NCBI RefSeq assembly: GCF_003478335.1
Contig: NZ_QUFB01000009.1
Location: 12,425-76,424 of the forward strand
Direction: 5' to 3'
Origin: Clostridium sp. AM49-4BH
GTDB taxonomy: Bacteria; Bacillota; Clostridia; Lachnospirales; Lachnospiraceae
Length of the DNA stretch: 64,000 nucleotides
Each line of letters opens with the position of its first letter. Position 1 is the first letter of the stretch. Below are positions 1-9,034 of this stretch, piece by piece. The notes beneath the pieces were generated by a model. It searched no databases. It was not told the origin of the DNA and saw only the letters and a program-made list of their open reading frames with translations. A program made the position numbers and the translations under genes.

Positions 1-1
1 C

Positions 2-528
2 GCTACCGGACGTGCGATTCGTAAAAAAGATGTCAAAGTGGAGATCATATTGGCAACCGGAAGTGATCAATATCTGCGGGAAGGCTATGAACTGCATGCG
101 TTTGCATATCTGATGAAACCCTATGATGTTATGCAGGTACGTGCAACGATATGTGATTACTTTTCGAGAAATCAGGTCAGTACACATGATGAAGATATGG
201 AGTTTTTGCGTTTCAGCGTTCAGCAGAAGAAATTCTGCATTAAACAGAGAGAAATTAGTGTGATAGAGTCGGAGGGGCGCGTGGTATATATTTATCATGG
301 AGATGAAAAATATCGTGCATATCAGCGGCTTAACACGATCGAGCAAAAACTCAATATGAAATATTTTTTACGCTGTAACCAAAGCTATATTATTAACGTG
401 GAGCAGGTCGATGGCGTCATTGATTACGATTTTCATATGAAAACGGCATGGTGATCCCGATCCGCAAACGCGATAAAAAAGATATTGTACAAAAATATTA
501 TCAGAAAAAAAGTGAACTGAACGATTGA
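2..528 (+). CDS. LytTR-family response regulator, 5' end outside window, apparent frameshift
   Basis: The reading frame is open from base 2, so the N-terminal part of the receiver domain lies upstream of the window. What remains is the end of a receiver domain (an AFAYLMKPYD stretch with the conserved Lys-Pro) followed by a LytTR DNA-binding domain (a VIESEGRVVYIY region and a FLRCNQSYIIN region typical of the fold). The frame stops early at 452-454. One extra A in the run at 440-443 would let it continue as KNGMVIPIRKRDKK and end at 526-528, which is the usual LytTR ending, so I annotate across the break. Such proteins are two-component regulators of peptide, bacteriocin or surface functions. 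The partner kinase is not in view. Confidence 0.75.
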
Positions 529-540
529 CAAAGTGAAAAG

Positions 541-816
541 ATAGTATTAAGATTACGAATACAAAGAAGTAAAAACGTTGATGAGACGAGTACATTTCAT
601 GCGTGATGACAGAGAGAGATGGGAATCGGCAGTTGCCGAGGCGCTGGAACATCTTATCACAAAGAAGTGGAAAACTACCTCGGAGTGACCCCAATCCGGT
701 TCGGCTGACACCGTTATCGTCGAATGAGTTGCAGTGACAGAAGATGCTCACTGAACAAGGGTGGAACCGCGCTGATATTACGTCCCTTCTATAGAGATAT
801 AGAAGGGACTTTTTTA
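541..816 (+). promoter_or_regulatory. T-box riboswitch leader (threonyl-tRNA)
   Basis: The canonical T-box AAGGGTGGAACCGCG is at 757-771. It is followed by a perfect 12-bp terminator stem (782-793 pairing with 798-809, loop GAGA) and a T-run at 810-816. The region from about 541 to 700 has the expected Stem I size. Uncharged tRNA would stabilise the antiterminator and switch on thrS, which begins 139 bases downstream. I did not assign the specifier codon with confidence; threonine is inferred from the gene. The left boundary is approximate. Confidence 0.9.
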
Positions 817-855
817 TTTTATAGGAAACTGCTCGTTTCCTATAAAATAAAAAAG
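809..855. repeat. 21-bp perfect inverted repeat directly after the T-box terminator
   Basis: Bases 809-829 and 835-855 are perfect inverted copies around a five-base loop (TGCTC). The left arm starts inside the T-run of the T-box terminator. The stem is AT-rich at its base and GC-containing at its tip, with a T-run on one strand and an A-run on the other, so it could act as a second terminator or anti-terminator or be a small dispersed palindrome. No other copy was noticed in this window. Confidence 0.8.
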
Positions 856-954
856 CTCTGCCCTTTCCGAACAATGCTTACAACTTCGCCGTCCGTGTGC
901 TGCCTGACGGTGTAGTTATAATAAATAACACGCAGCACAGAAAAGAGGAAAATC

Positions 955-2945
955 ATGAAGATTACATTAAAAGATGGCTCTTTCAAAGAGTATGAGAGTG
1001 CAATGGCAGTCATTGATATTGCAAAAGATATCAGTGAAGGTCTGGCACGTGTTGCTTGTGTCGCAGAAGTAGATGGAAAGATCGTTGATCTTCGAACTAC
1101 CGTAGATAAAGATTGTACCTTGAATATTTTAACCTTCGATTCTGAGGAAGGTAAGAAAGCATACCGTCATACCTGTGCACACGTTATGGCAGAGGCAGTA
1201 AAGCACTTGTATCCGGACGCAAAGCTGACGATCGGACCTGCGATCGACAATGGTTTTTATTATGATTTTGATATGCCAAGTCTGACAAGAGAAGACTTAG
1301 ATTCGATCGAAAAAGAGATGAAGAAGATCATCAAAAAAGGCGATAAGCTGGAGTATTTTACATTGCCTAAGGATGAGGCGATCAAGCTGATGACAGAGCG
1401 CGATGAGCCATATAAAGTAGAGATGATCAAAGAGCATGGAGATGATGAGACATTATCCTTCTATCAGCAGGGCGATTTCATTGAGTTCTGTGCCGGACCA
1501 CACTTGATGAGCACAAAGCAGATTAAGGCATTTAAGCTTACTTCTTCCTCAGGAGCTTATTGGAGAGGCGATGAGAAGAACAAGATGCTGACTCGTATTT
1601 ATGGTACAGCATACAATAAGAAAGCAGATCTGGAAGAATACTTAGAGTATCTTGCAGATATTAAGAACCGCGACCACAACAAACTTGGCCGTGAGATGGA
1701 TCTGTTTACAACGGTTGATGTAATCGGACAGGGGCTTCCATTGTTCATGCCAAAGGGAACAAAAATGATCCAGAAATTACAGCGTTGGATCGAGGATCTG
1801 GAGGATAATGAGTGGGGTTATGTTCGTACTCGTACACCACTGATGGCGAAGTCCGATCTGTACAAGATTTCCGATCACTGGGGACATTACAAAGAGGGTA
1901 TGTTCATTCTCGGTGAGGATGATGAAGATGAGGAAGGCAACAGCATTTCCGGTAATGACATCTTTGCACTCCGTCCAATGACCTGCCCATTCCAGTATTA
2001 TGTATACAAGGCTCGTCAGAAATCTTACCGTGATCTGCCATACCGCATGGGTGAGACATCTACCTGTTCCGTAATGAGGATTCCGGAGAGATGCATGGAC
2101 TTACTCGTGTACGTCAGTTTACGATCTCCGAGGGACATCTGGTATGTATGCCGGAGCAGATCGCAGACGAATTTAAGAATTGTGTAAATCTTGCAAAATA
2201 TTGCTTGGAGACACTTGGCTTAGAGGAAGATGTAACATATCGTATGTCTAAGTGGGATCCGGAAAATCCGGACAAATATCTTGGTGACGCGGCAGAGTGG
2301 GACCGCGTTGAGGGCGCAATGCGTGAGATTTTGGATGACATCGGTCTGGAATATACAGAGGAAGCCGGCGAGGCTGCTTTCTATGGCCCTAAGCTTGATA
2401 TTCAGGCTAAGAATGTATATGGCAAAGAGGATACGATGATTACGATCCAGCTTGATATGTTCTTGGCTGAGCGTTTTGATATGTATTATATTGATCAGAA
2501 TGGTGATAAGAAACGTCCATATATCATTCATAGAACCTCTCTTGGATGCTATGAGCGTACCCTTGCATGGCTGATTGAAAAATATGCCGGTAAATTCCCA
2601 ACATGGCTTTGCCCGGAGCAGGTTCGTGTACTTCCAATTTCTGAGAAATACGCAGACTATGCCGAGAAAGTTTTGGCAGAACTCAAGAAAAACGGTATTG
2701 ACGCAACGGTGGATAACCGTTCTGAGAAGATCGGTTACAAGATTCGAGAGGCAAGACTGGATAAGCTTCCTTATATGCTCGTTGTTGGTGCAAAAGAAGA
2801 GGAAGAGAATAAGGTTTCTGTTCGCAGCCGCTTTGCAGGTGATGAGGGCGTGAAAGATCTGTCCGAATTTATCGATGCGATCTGCAAGGAGATCCGCACA
2901 AAAGAGATCCGCAAGGAAGAGCCACAGGATCAGGATAACAAATAA
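955..2945 (+). CDS. thrS: Threonyl-tRNA synthetase, with a single-base frameshift
   Basis: Class II synthetase that charges tRNA-Thr. The N-terminal part carries the TGS domain and the editing-domain motif HTCAHVMAEAV, followed by the catalytic core and a C-terminal anticodon-binding domain (CPEQVRVLPI region). Two overlapping frames cover it: 955 to about 2062, and the rest to 2945. Adding one C at about 2062-2064 restores the conserved motif ETSTLFRNEDSGEMHGL. The restored protein is about 663 residues, slightly longer than usual because of an acidic DEDEEGN insertion. The gene is normally essential, so the break is more likely a sequence error than a mutation. It is controlled by the T-box leader upstream. 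The start is preceded by an AGAGGAAAATC ribosome site. Confidence 0.95.
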
Positions 2946-3014
2946 TGTGATTGTGGGAACCTGCAGTCAAACAAAAGTTTTGTGTGGACAGACCGCATAA
3001 GCAGGAGTAGAAGC

Positions 3015-4229
3015 ATGGTCAAAAAGAAAGAATCCGGCGGAGTGTATTACTCCTCCGGAGAATTTGCACGAATGGCACAGATCACTGTGCGTACAGTGCG
3101 TTATTATGATAAACAGAATATCCTAAAACCGTCCCTTGTCACGCCGACAGGGGCGCGTTTTTATACGGAAGAAGATTTTGCCAGACTGCAGCAGATCATG
3201 CTGCTAAAATATCTTGGTTTTTCGTTGGAAGATATTCGTGAGTTGACAGTGAATGACAGCGATTATTCGTATTTGGAACATTCGCTGGAACAGCAGCAAA
3301 ATCTTGTGCGTGACCGTATTGAGCAGTTGCAGCTTGTGGAGCAGGCGATTGGTGAGACGGTAACGGAGATCAGGCAGCAACAGAATGTAGACTGGAACCG
3401 TATGCGGGAATTGATCCATTTGACGGGCATGGAAAACAGTCTCAAGGCGCAGTATCGCAACTCGACCAATATATCGGCAAGGATCCGATTACATCGTCTA
3501 TTTTCCAGCAATAAGCAGGGGTGGTTTCCTTGGATCTATGAACAATGCCAGATCACAGAAGGCATGAAGATCTTGGAACTGGGCTGCGGCAATGGCCGTC
3601 TGTGGATAGAGAATAAAGCCAAGCTTCCTGCAGATTGTGAGATCATTTTATCGGATATTTCAGAGGGAATGATTCGAGATGTCCGTCGTGAACAAAGTCT
3701 GCAGGATGATCGATTTTCCTTTGCGGCGTTTGACTGCCATGCGATTCCGTATGAGGATGCATCCTTTGATCTGGTGATTGCAAATCATGTCCTCTTTTAT
3801 TGCAAAGATGTGGACCGTGTCTGCAGTGAGGTTGGCCGTGTGTTAAAACCGGGTGGACGATTTGTGTGTGGAACGTATGGTGTGGCGCATATGCAGGAAG
3901 TGAGCCGGCTTGTTACACAGTTTGACGATCGGATCACGTTGTCCGGCGAGAATTTGTACGAGCACTTTGGCAAAGAAAATGGTGCACAGGCACTTGCACC
4001 ATATTTTGCGGAGGTGGACTGGCAGCAATACGAGGATGCACTTATCGTGACGCAGGCAGAGCCGTTGATCGAATATGTGTTGTCGTGTCATGGCAATCAG
4101 AACCAGTATATTTTGGAGAAATACAACAAATTTCGCAAATATGTCGAGGGACAGATTCGCAATGGATATACAATCACAAAGGATGCCGGGATATTTATCA
4201 GTGTAACGGATGCAAACGATTCGCAATGA
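3015..4229 (+). CDS. MerR-type HTH regulator fused to a SAM-dependent methyltransferase
   Basis: About 404 residues. Residues 1-120 form a MerR-type winged helix (YSSGEFARMAQITVRTVRYYD, then YTEEDFARLQQI) with its dimerisation coil. Residues from about 165 form a class I methyltransferase with glycine motif ILELGCGNGRLW, acidic motif DISEGMI and a late CDVDRVCSEVGRVLKPGGRF-type segment. The start at 3015 is chosen over the in-frame ATG at 2982 because AGGAG at 3003-3007 is correctly spaced. The gene follows thrS after a 69-base gap and may be read through from it. Such fusions are thought to couple sensing to methylation of a small molecule; substrate and DNA target are unknown. No activator-specific ligand-binding domain is visible. 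Confidence 0.85.
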   Translation: MVKKKESGGVYYSSGEFARMAQITVRTVRYYDKQNILKPSLVTPTGARFYTEEDFARLQQIMLLKYLGFSLEDIRELTVNDSDYSYLEHSLEQQQNLVRDRIEQLQLVEQAIGETVTEIRQQQNVDWNRMRELIHLTGMENSLKAQYRNSTNISARIRLHRLFSSNKQGWFPWIYEQCQITEGMKILELGCGNGRLWIENKAKLPADCEIILSDISEGMIRDVRREQSLQDDRFSFAAFDCHAIPYEDASFDLVIANHVLFYCKDVDRVCSEVGRVLKPGGRFVCGTYGVAHMQEVSRLVTQFDDRITLSGENLYEHFGKENGAQALAPYFAEVDWQQYEDALIVTQAEPLIEYVLSCHGNQNQYILEKYNKFRKYVEGQIRNGYTITKDAGIFISVTDANDSQ

Positions 4230-4530
4230 TCGGTGAGAGATGATTGACGGTAAATGATTGATAACAATATACAGAAGTTGCATCAATTGATACAGTTAGC
4301 AGTAATGTGCAGAATTATTTGGTGAAATACCACAAAATCAGACGTGCAATATTGTATACTATTCACAAAAATGAAAAAACTACTTGAAGGTGACGTAACG
4401 TCACCTTTTAGTATGCAATTAGACAAAATAAATTGCAGAATAAGAGACAGATGCTGTTAGGATAGAACGTTCAGTTATCCGGAGCATCAGAAACAGTTTA
4501 AGTTTTTCATAGGAAAGGAATGGTAACACA
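4230..4530. other. Intergenic region before the rhamnose operon
   Basis: About 300 bases without a credible gene. It holds the terminator-like palindrome listed separately, a shorter inverted repeat (GCAATT near 4415-4420 with AATTGC near 4431-4436), and a TATACT at 4355-4360 that could be a -10 box but lacks a convincing -35. The ribosome site AGGAAAGGAA precedes rfbA. Confidence 0.5.
4387..4411 (+). terminator. Palindromic hairpin, terminator-like
   Basis: AAGGTGACGT at 4387-4396 and ACGTCACCTT at 4398-4407 are perfect inverted copies separated by one base, followed by a short T-run and preceded by an A-rich stretch. It can end transcription from the MerR-methyltransferase gene. Its central symmetry would also suit a protein-binding operator. 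Confidence 0.55.
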
Positions 4531-5418
4531 ATGAAGGGAATAATTCTTGCCGGTGGTTCCGGAACCAGATTGTATCCATTGACGAAAGTAACCAGTAAAC
4601 AGCTTTTGCCGGTTTATGATAAACCGATGATCTATTATCCATTGTCTGTATTGATGGATGCCAAGATCAAAGATATTTTGATCATTTCCACTCCGGAAGA
4701 TACACCTCGTTTTGAGGCGTTGTTAGGAGACGGACATCAGTTTGGAGTGCAGTTAAGCTATGCGGTACAGGCAAGCCCGGACGGTCTTGCACAGGCGTTT
4801 ATTATCGGCGAGGAATTTATCGGCGATGACTGCGTTGCTATGGTGCTTGGTGACAATATTTTTGCCGGACATGGTTTTAAGAAAAGATTGCATGCGGCAG
4901 TAGAGAATGCGGAACAGAAGAAAGAAGCTACGGTGTTTGGATATTATGTGGATGATCCGGAACGCTTTGGTATTGTTGAGTTTGATGCGAATGGAAAGGC
5001 AGTTTCCATCGAGGAGAAGCCGGAGAAACCAAAGAGTAATTATTGTGTCACCGGACTTTACTTCTATGATAATGATGTTGTGAAACTTGCCAAGAGTTTG
5101 AAACCATCTGCGAGAAATGAGCTTGAGATCACGGATCTGAATAGAATGTACCTGGAACAGGGAAGACTGAATGTAGAGCTTTTGGGACAGGGCTTTACTT
5201 GGCTGGATACCGGTACTCATGAGAGCTTGGTAGATGCAACGAACTTTGTCAAGACGGTTGAAGTGCATCAGCACCGCAAGATTGCCTGCTTGGAAGAGAT
5301 CGCATACCGCAATGGTTGGATCACCAAGGAAGATGTATTGGAAGTATATGAAGAAGTTAAGAAAAACCAATATGGTAAATATTTGATGGATGTACTGGAG
5401 GGAAAATATTATGAGTAA
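4531..5418 (+). CDS. rfbA: Glucose-1-phosphate thymidylyltransferase
   Basis: First enzyme of dTDP-L-rhamnose synthesis: dTTP plus glucose-1-phosphate gives dTDP-glucose. The 295-residue length is standard. The nucleotide-binding signature [11 protein letters not shown] opens the protein, followed by [18 protein letters not shown], and GDNIFAGHG in the middle carries the metal-binding aspartate. It is the first gene of a rhamnose block and overlaps rfbB by 8 bases, so the two are translationally coupled. The ribosome site is GGAAAGGAATGG. Confidence 0.95.
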   Translation: MKGIILAGGSGTRLYPLTKVTSKQLLPVYDKPMIYYPLSVLMDAKIKDILIISTPEDTPRFEALLGDGHQFGVQLSYAVQASPDGLAQAFIIGEEFIGDDCVAMVLGDNIFAGHGFKKRLHAAVENAEQKKEATVFGYYVDDPERFGIVEFDANGKAVSIEEKPEKPKSNYCVTGLYFYDNDVVKLAKSLKPSARNELEITDLNRMYLEQGRLNVELLGQGFTWLDTGTHESLVDATNFVKTVEVHQHRKIACLEEIAYRNGWITKEDVLEVYEEVKKNQYGKYLMDVLEGKYYE

Positions 5419-6448
5419 GACAATTATTGTGACAGGTGGAGCAGGATTTATCGGCAGCAACTTTGTATTCCATATGTTGAATACATACCCGGATTACCGC
5501 ATTGTATGTTTGGACTGCCTGACGTATGCCGGCAATTTATCAACATTAGCACCGGTTATGGATAATCCGAATTTCCGTTTTGTAAAAGAAGATATTACCG
5601 ATCGTGATGCCGTTTATCAGTTGTTTGAGGAAGAGCATCCGGATATCGTTGTGAATTTTGCGGCAGAAAGCCACGTTGACCGTTCTATCGAGGATCCGGA
5701 AGTATTTCTTCGCACGAATATCCTTGGTACGGCGGTACTTATGGATGCATGCCGTAAATATGGCATTGAGCGCTATCATCAGGTATCTACCGATGAAGTG
5801 TATGGAGATCTTCCTTTGGACCGCCCGGATCTGTTCTTTACCGAGGAAACACCGATCCATACTTCCAGTCCATATTCTTCCAGCAAGGCATCTGCGGATC
5901 TGTTAGTATTGGCATATCACCGCACATACGGTTTGCCGGTAACGATCAGCCGCTGCTCTAACAACTATGGACCATACCATTTTCCGGAGAAATTGATCCC
6001 GCTGATGATCGCAAATGCGCTGAATGATAAGCCGCTTCCGGTATACGGCAAGGGAGAAAATGTCCGTGACTGGCTGTATGTAGAGGATCATTGCCGTGCT
6101 ATTGACTTGATCATTCATAAGGGCAGAGTCGGTGAAGTATATAATGTAGGTGGTCACAATGAGATGACCAACATTGATATTGTTAAGATTATTTGTAAAG
6201 AACTTGGCAAGCCGGAGAGTTTGATCACATATGTTGCTGACCGTAAGGGCCACGATATGCGTTATGCGATCGATCCAACAAAGATCCACAGTGAGCTTGG
6301 ATGGCTTCCGGAGACAAAGTTTGCCGATGGTATCAAGAAGACAATCCAATGGTATTTGGATAACCGTGAGTGGTGGGAGACGATCATTTCGGGAGAGTAT
6401 CAGAACTATTATGCAAAAATGTATGGAAATCGTTCCGAGGAGAAATAA
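5411..6448 (+). CDS. rfbB: dTDP-glucose 4,6-dehydratase
   Basis: Second step of the rhamnose pathway, NAD-dependent. Extended short-chain dehydrogenase of 345 residues: Rossmann motif [12 protein letters not shown] at the N-terminus, [10 protein letters not shown], and the catalytic YSSSK tetrad segment near residue 160. I start at 5411 ([10 protein letters not shown]) rather than the ORF edge at 5390, because the motif begins there and it overlaps the rfbA stop, as is usual for coupled genes. Confidence 0.95.
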   Translation: MSKTIIVTGGAGFIGSNFVFHMLNTYPDYRIVCLDCLTYAGNLSTLAPVMDNPNFRFVKEDITDRDAVYQLFEEEHPDIVVNFAAESHVDRSIEDPEVFLRTNILGTAVLMDACRKYGIERYHQVSTDEVYGDLPLDRPDLFFTEETPIHTSSPYSSSKASADLLVLAYHRTYGLPVTISRCSNNYGPYHFPEKLIPLMIANALNDKPLPVYGKGENVRDWLYVEDHCRAIDLIIHKGRVGEVYNVGGHNEMTNIDIVKIICKELGKPESLITYVADRKGHDMRYAIDPTKIHSELGWLPETKFADGIKKTIQWYLDNREWWETIISGEYQNYYAKMYGNRSEEK

Positions 6449-6451
6449 GAA

Positions 6452-7369
6452 ATGAAAGTATTTGTAACAGGAGTCGGCGGACAGCTTGGCTATGATGTGA
6501 TGAATGAATTGCACCAAAGAGGAATAGAGAGTATCGGCAGTGATGTTTTGCCGGAGGTGACCTCTATTGATGCACCGTATTATTCACTGGACATTACGGA
6601 TGGGGCTGCTGTGAGTGCGATGCTGGAGAAATTGAAACCGGATGCGGTGATCCATTGTGCTGCTTGGACTGCGGTAGATGCTGCAGAAGATGAGGATAAG
6701 CAGGAGACCGTACGTAAGGTCAACGTAGAGGGAACGAAAAATATTGCTACTGAGTGTGGAGCGTTAGACATCCCGATGATGTATATCAGTACAGATTATG
6801 TGTTTGACGGTCAGGGACAGACACCTTGGAAGCCGGACTGTAAGGAGTATGCACCGCTTAATGTTTATGGTGAAACGAAATTGGCGGGAGAGCTTGCAGT
6901 GGCAGAGTTTGCATCTAGATTTTTCATTGTGCGTATCGCCTGGGTATTTGGCTTAAATGGCAATAATTTCATCAAAACCATGTTAAAAGTCGGAAAAACG
7001 CATGACACGTTGACGGTTGTAGACGATCAGATCGGAACACCGACTTACACATATGACTTGGCAAGGCTGTTGGTTGATATGATCCAGACGGATAAGTATG
7101 GTTATTATCATGCGACCAATGAAGGTGGCTATATCAGTTGGTACGACTTTGCGCGGGAAATCTTTGCACAGGCGGCAGCGCTTGGTCACGAAGAATATGA
7201 TGCAGCGCATTTGACGGTAAAGCCGGTGACAACGGCAGAATATGGAGCGTCGAAAGCAGCAAGACCGTTTAACAGCAGACTGGATAAGAGTAAGCTTACC
7301 GAGCAGGGATTTACACTGCTCCCAACTTGGCAGGATGCGCTGACACGGTATTTGCAGGAAGTGCTGTAA
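6452..7369 (+). CDS. rfbD: dTDP-4-dehydrorhamnose reductase
   Basis: Last step of dTDP-L-rhamnose synthesis, NAD(P)H-dependent. 305 residues with Rossmann motif VTGVGGQLGYDV, STDYVFDG and catalytic YGETK. It starts 3 bases after the rfbB stop. Here rfbD precedes rfbC; the last gene of the pathway is set off by a repeat-containing spacer of 174 bases. Confidence 0.95.
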   Translation: MKVFVTGVGGQLGYDVMNELHQRGIESIGSDVLPEVTSIDAPYYSLDITDGAAVSAMLEKLKPDAVIHCAAWTAVDAAEDEDKQETVRKVNVEGTKNIATECGALDIPMMYISTDYVFDGQGQTPWKPDCKEYAPLNVYGETKLAGELAVAEFASRFFIVRIAWVFGLNGNNFIKTMLKVGKTHDTLTVVDDQIGTPTYTYDLARLLVDMIQTDKYGYYHATNEGGYISWYDFAREIFAQAAALGHEEYDAAHLTVKPVTTAEYGASKAARPFNSRLDKSKLTEQGFTLLPTWQDALTRYLQEVL

Positions 7370-7388
7370 TTGAATGTATACTGAAATG

Positions 7389-7493
7389 TTCGTAGGACAG
7401 AGAGTTGCTGTGATGTAATGGTGTGTCCGTGGAACAGAAAACTGTTATAATATAAAGGTGTGTCCGTGGGACAGAAAACTGTTATGATGTAAA
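7389..7493 (+). repeat. Tandem 37-bp repeats between rfbD and rfbC
   Basis: Two 37-base units at 7420-7456 and 7457-7493 differ at only three positions. A degenerate copy lies just upstream (about 7389-7419) and a fragment (GGTGTGCCTGGGG) follows. Each unit contains ACAGAAAACTGT, a small hairpin. The first full unit also creates TATAAT at 7446-7451, without a good -35. The repeat may tune distance or RNA structure before rfbC, or be neutral slippage. Confidence 0.8.
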
Positions 7494-7543
7494 GGTGTGC
7501 CTGGGGATCAGACTACAGGACGGGAAAGGAATATGGGATTCAT

Positions 7544-8158
7544 ATGGGACAGATAAAAGTAGAGAAAAATGCAGGTGGTATTGAAGGGTTGTGTGTGATC
7601 GAGCCAAAGGTATTTGGCGATAACCGCGGTTATTTTGTAGAGACTTACAATAAGCAGGATATGGTGGCAGAGGGACTGGATATGGAATTTGTACAGGATA
7701 ATCAGTCCCAGTCTACCAAAGGAGTGCTTCGTGGTCTGCACTTCCAAAAGCAGTATCCGCAGGGAAAACTTGTGCGGGTCACCAAGGGGCGTGTTTTTGA
7801 TGTAGCAGTTGACTTACGTACCGGCAGCAAGACCTATGGAAAATGGTTTGGTGTGGAGTTGTCAGAGGACAATTTCAAGCAGTTTTACATTCCGGAAGGA
7901 TTTGCACATGGATTTTTGGTATTGTCGGATATAGCAGTTTTTTGCTACAAATGTACAGATTTTTATCATCCGGGAGACGAGGGCGGTCTTGCTTGGAATG
8001 ACCCGGAGATTGGCGTGGACTGGCCGGAACTGAAAGGTGAGTACAAAGGAACTGCCTCAGCGGAAGGATATGCTTTGGCAGACGGTACCCCACTTAACTT
8101 GAGTGATAAAGATCAGTTGTGGCATGGTCTGAAAGATACGTTCCACTTTGATATGTAG
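7544..8158 (+). CDS. rfbC: dTDP-4-dehydrorhamnose 3,5-epimerase
   Basis: Third pathway step: double epimerisation of dTDP-4-keto-6-deoxyglucose. Cupin-type protein of 204 residues. The signature RGLHFQ carries the catalytic histidine and is followed by QGKLVRVTKGRVFDVAVDLR; FYIPEGFAHGFLVLSD is also family-typical. It closes the rhamnose set and is followed by a strong terminator. Confidence 0.95.
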   Translation: MGQIKVEKNAGGIEGLCVIEPKVFGDNRGYFVETYNKQDMVAEGLDMEFVQDNQSQSTKGVLRGLHFQKQYPQGKLVRVTKGRVFDVAVDLRTGSKTYGKWFGVELSEDNFKQFYIPEGFAHGFLVLSDIAVFCYKCTDFYHPGDEGGLAWNDPEIGVDWPELKGEYKGTASAEGYALADGTPLNLSDKDQLWHGLKDTFHFDM

Positions 8159-8183
8159 TGAAAAATATGGGGATACGAGCCTT

Positions 8184-8220
8184 GGCGCTGTGTGCAGAGA
8201 TGTGCGCAGCGTCTTTTTTT
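8184..8220 (+). terminator. Rho-independent terminator after rfbC
   Basis: A twelve-base stem (8184-8195 with 8202-8213, allowing G-T pairs) with loop AGAGAT runs into seven T residues. It ends the rhamnose operon. The sequence that begins right after the T-run has the GTGCGCC start of a group II intron. Confidence 0.85.
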
Positions 8221-8222
8221 AA

Positions 8223-8387
8223 TGTGCGCCTTGCGGCGCACGTCGCTAATGGGTGAAAGTCCCGAATCCGCCCTAGCAGTGGGAAGGACTGGACTTTAGG
8301 AGATGTGAGTAAATGAATGTAACCAAAGATGGATTTAAGAACAGACAACTTCATATAGAGGACTATCTGCAAATGGTATCTGCGTAA
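8223..8387 (+). mobile_element. Probable group II intron 5' remnant with a 24-codon truncated ORF
   Basis: The segment opens with GTGCGCC, the consensus 5' end of bacterial group II introns, pairing at once with GGCGCAC. A GGGTGAAAGTCCCGAA segment typical of domain I and an AGGAG ribosome site follow. An ORF from 8313 (MNVTKDGFKNRQLHIEDYLQ) stops after 24 codons where an intron-encoded reverse transcriptase would continue. No RT domain or domain V/VI was seen, so if correct this is a 5' fragment. It marks the left edge of the accessory island. Identification is from sequence resemblance only. Confidence 0.5.
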
Positions 8388-8725
8388 CAGAAAGAGTATA
8401 CAGAAGTGTTCACCCATTCAAGGATTACTGAAAAAATCACAAAAAAGTCACCAAAGTTTTTCTTTGAATTTTGTGGATAATTTACAAAAAAATATGATAA
8501 TAAATGCCAGTTACTTGTTTTTGTTGCGATTATTTCAGTGTATTTCGAGTTTCTGAAAAAGATGTTTGTTGTAAAATTTCGGAAAAAAGTTGTACATGCC
8601 ATGTGATATGCTTTTTTTGCTGAACGGTGTAAAGACTTATCTGGCATCGTTCCCTCGCATGAAAACAAGGACACGAAAAAAGGAGGAAAAAGAGATAAAT
8701 TTCTGACCAAGGTGCTGCATTAAAA
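8388..8725. other. AT-rich intergenic stretch at the left edge of the island
   Basis: No credible gene. It contains A-runs, a lone AGGAGG at about 8681-8686 without a long ORF after it, and a minus-strand open frame that lacks a ribosome site. Base composition already matches the AT-rich island rather than the rfb operon. Confidence 0.5.
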
Positions 8726-8893
8726 ATGAAAAAGTTAGCTGTTTTTTATTTTTCTTTTGCATATGATAGTGGGCATCCATACGGAATGGATTATGCAAAA
8801 GAAATTACGGAAAATGAAAATATTTATGTTGACTTTAATGCTATAGTTGGTTGGGCTCAAAAAGAAGGAATAGTTGATAAACAATTCAGATAA
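8726..8893 (+). CDS. Small unknown ORF (55 aa), possibly a gene fragment
   Basis: Encodes MKKLAVFYFSFAYDSGHPYG and continues to IVDKQFR. The composition looks protein-like (aromatic-rich, few low-complexity runs) but no family is recognised. The ATG lacks a close ribosome site; the nearest AGGAGG is about 40 bases away. It could be the N-terminal piece of a longer gene truncated when the island formed, or a small component of the neighbouring system. Confidence 0.35.
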   Translation: MKKLAVFYFSFAYDSGHPYGMDYAKEITENENIYVDFNAIVGWAQKEGIVDKQFR

Positions 8894-9034
8894 AGGTAGC
8901 GGCAATACACTTTAGTCGAGTAGTCAAGCTGCTGAAAAAACAAAAGTTCAAAGTATCTGAATTATATTAAATCACAATATTAAAAGAAAGGAAATGTGTG
9001 GTAATTAATTTTATAATTATCATACAAGGAACAT

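Noticed and set aside
4753-5460. 235-codon minus-strand frame opposite rfbA
   Set aside because: Fully antisense to a clear gene and shows no domain.
7420-7493. CRISPR or promoter array before rfbC
   Set aside because: Only two full units without spacers; the TATAAT has no matching -35.
8363-8710. Minus-strand open frame of 115 codons at the left edge of the island
   Set aside because: No ribosome site, no recognisable motif, and AT-rich DNA gives such frames by chance.
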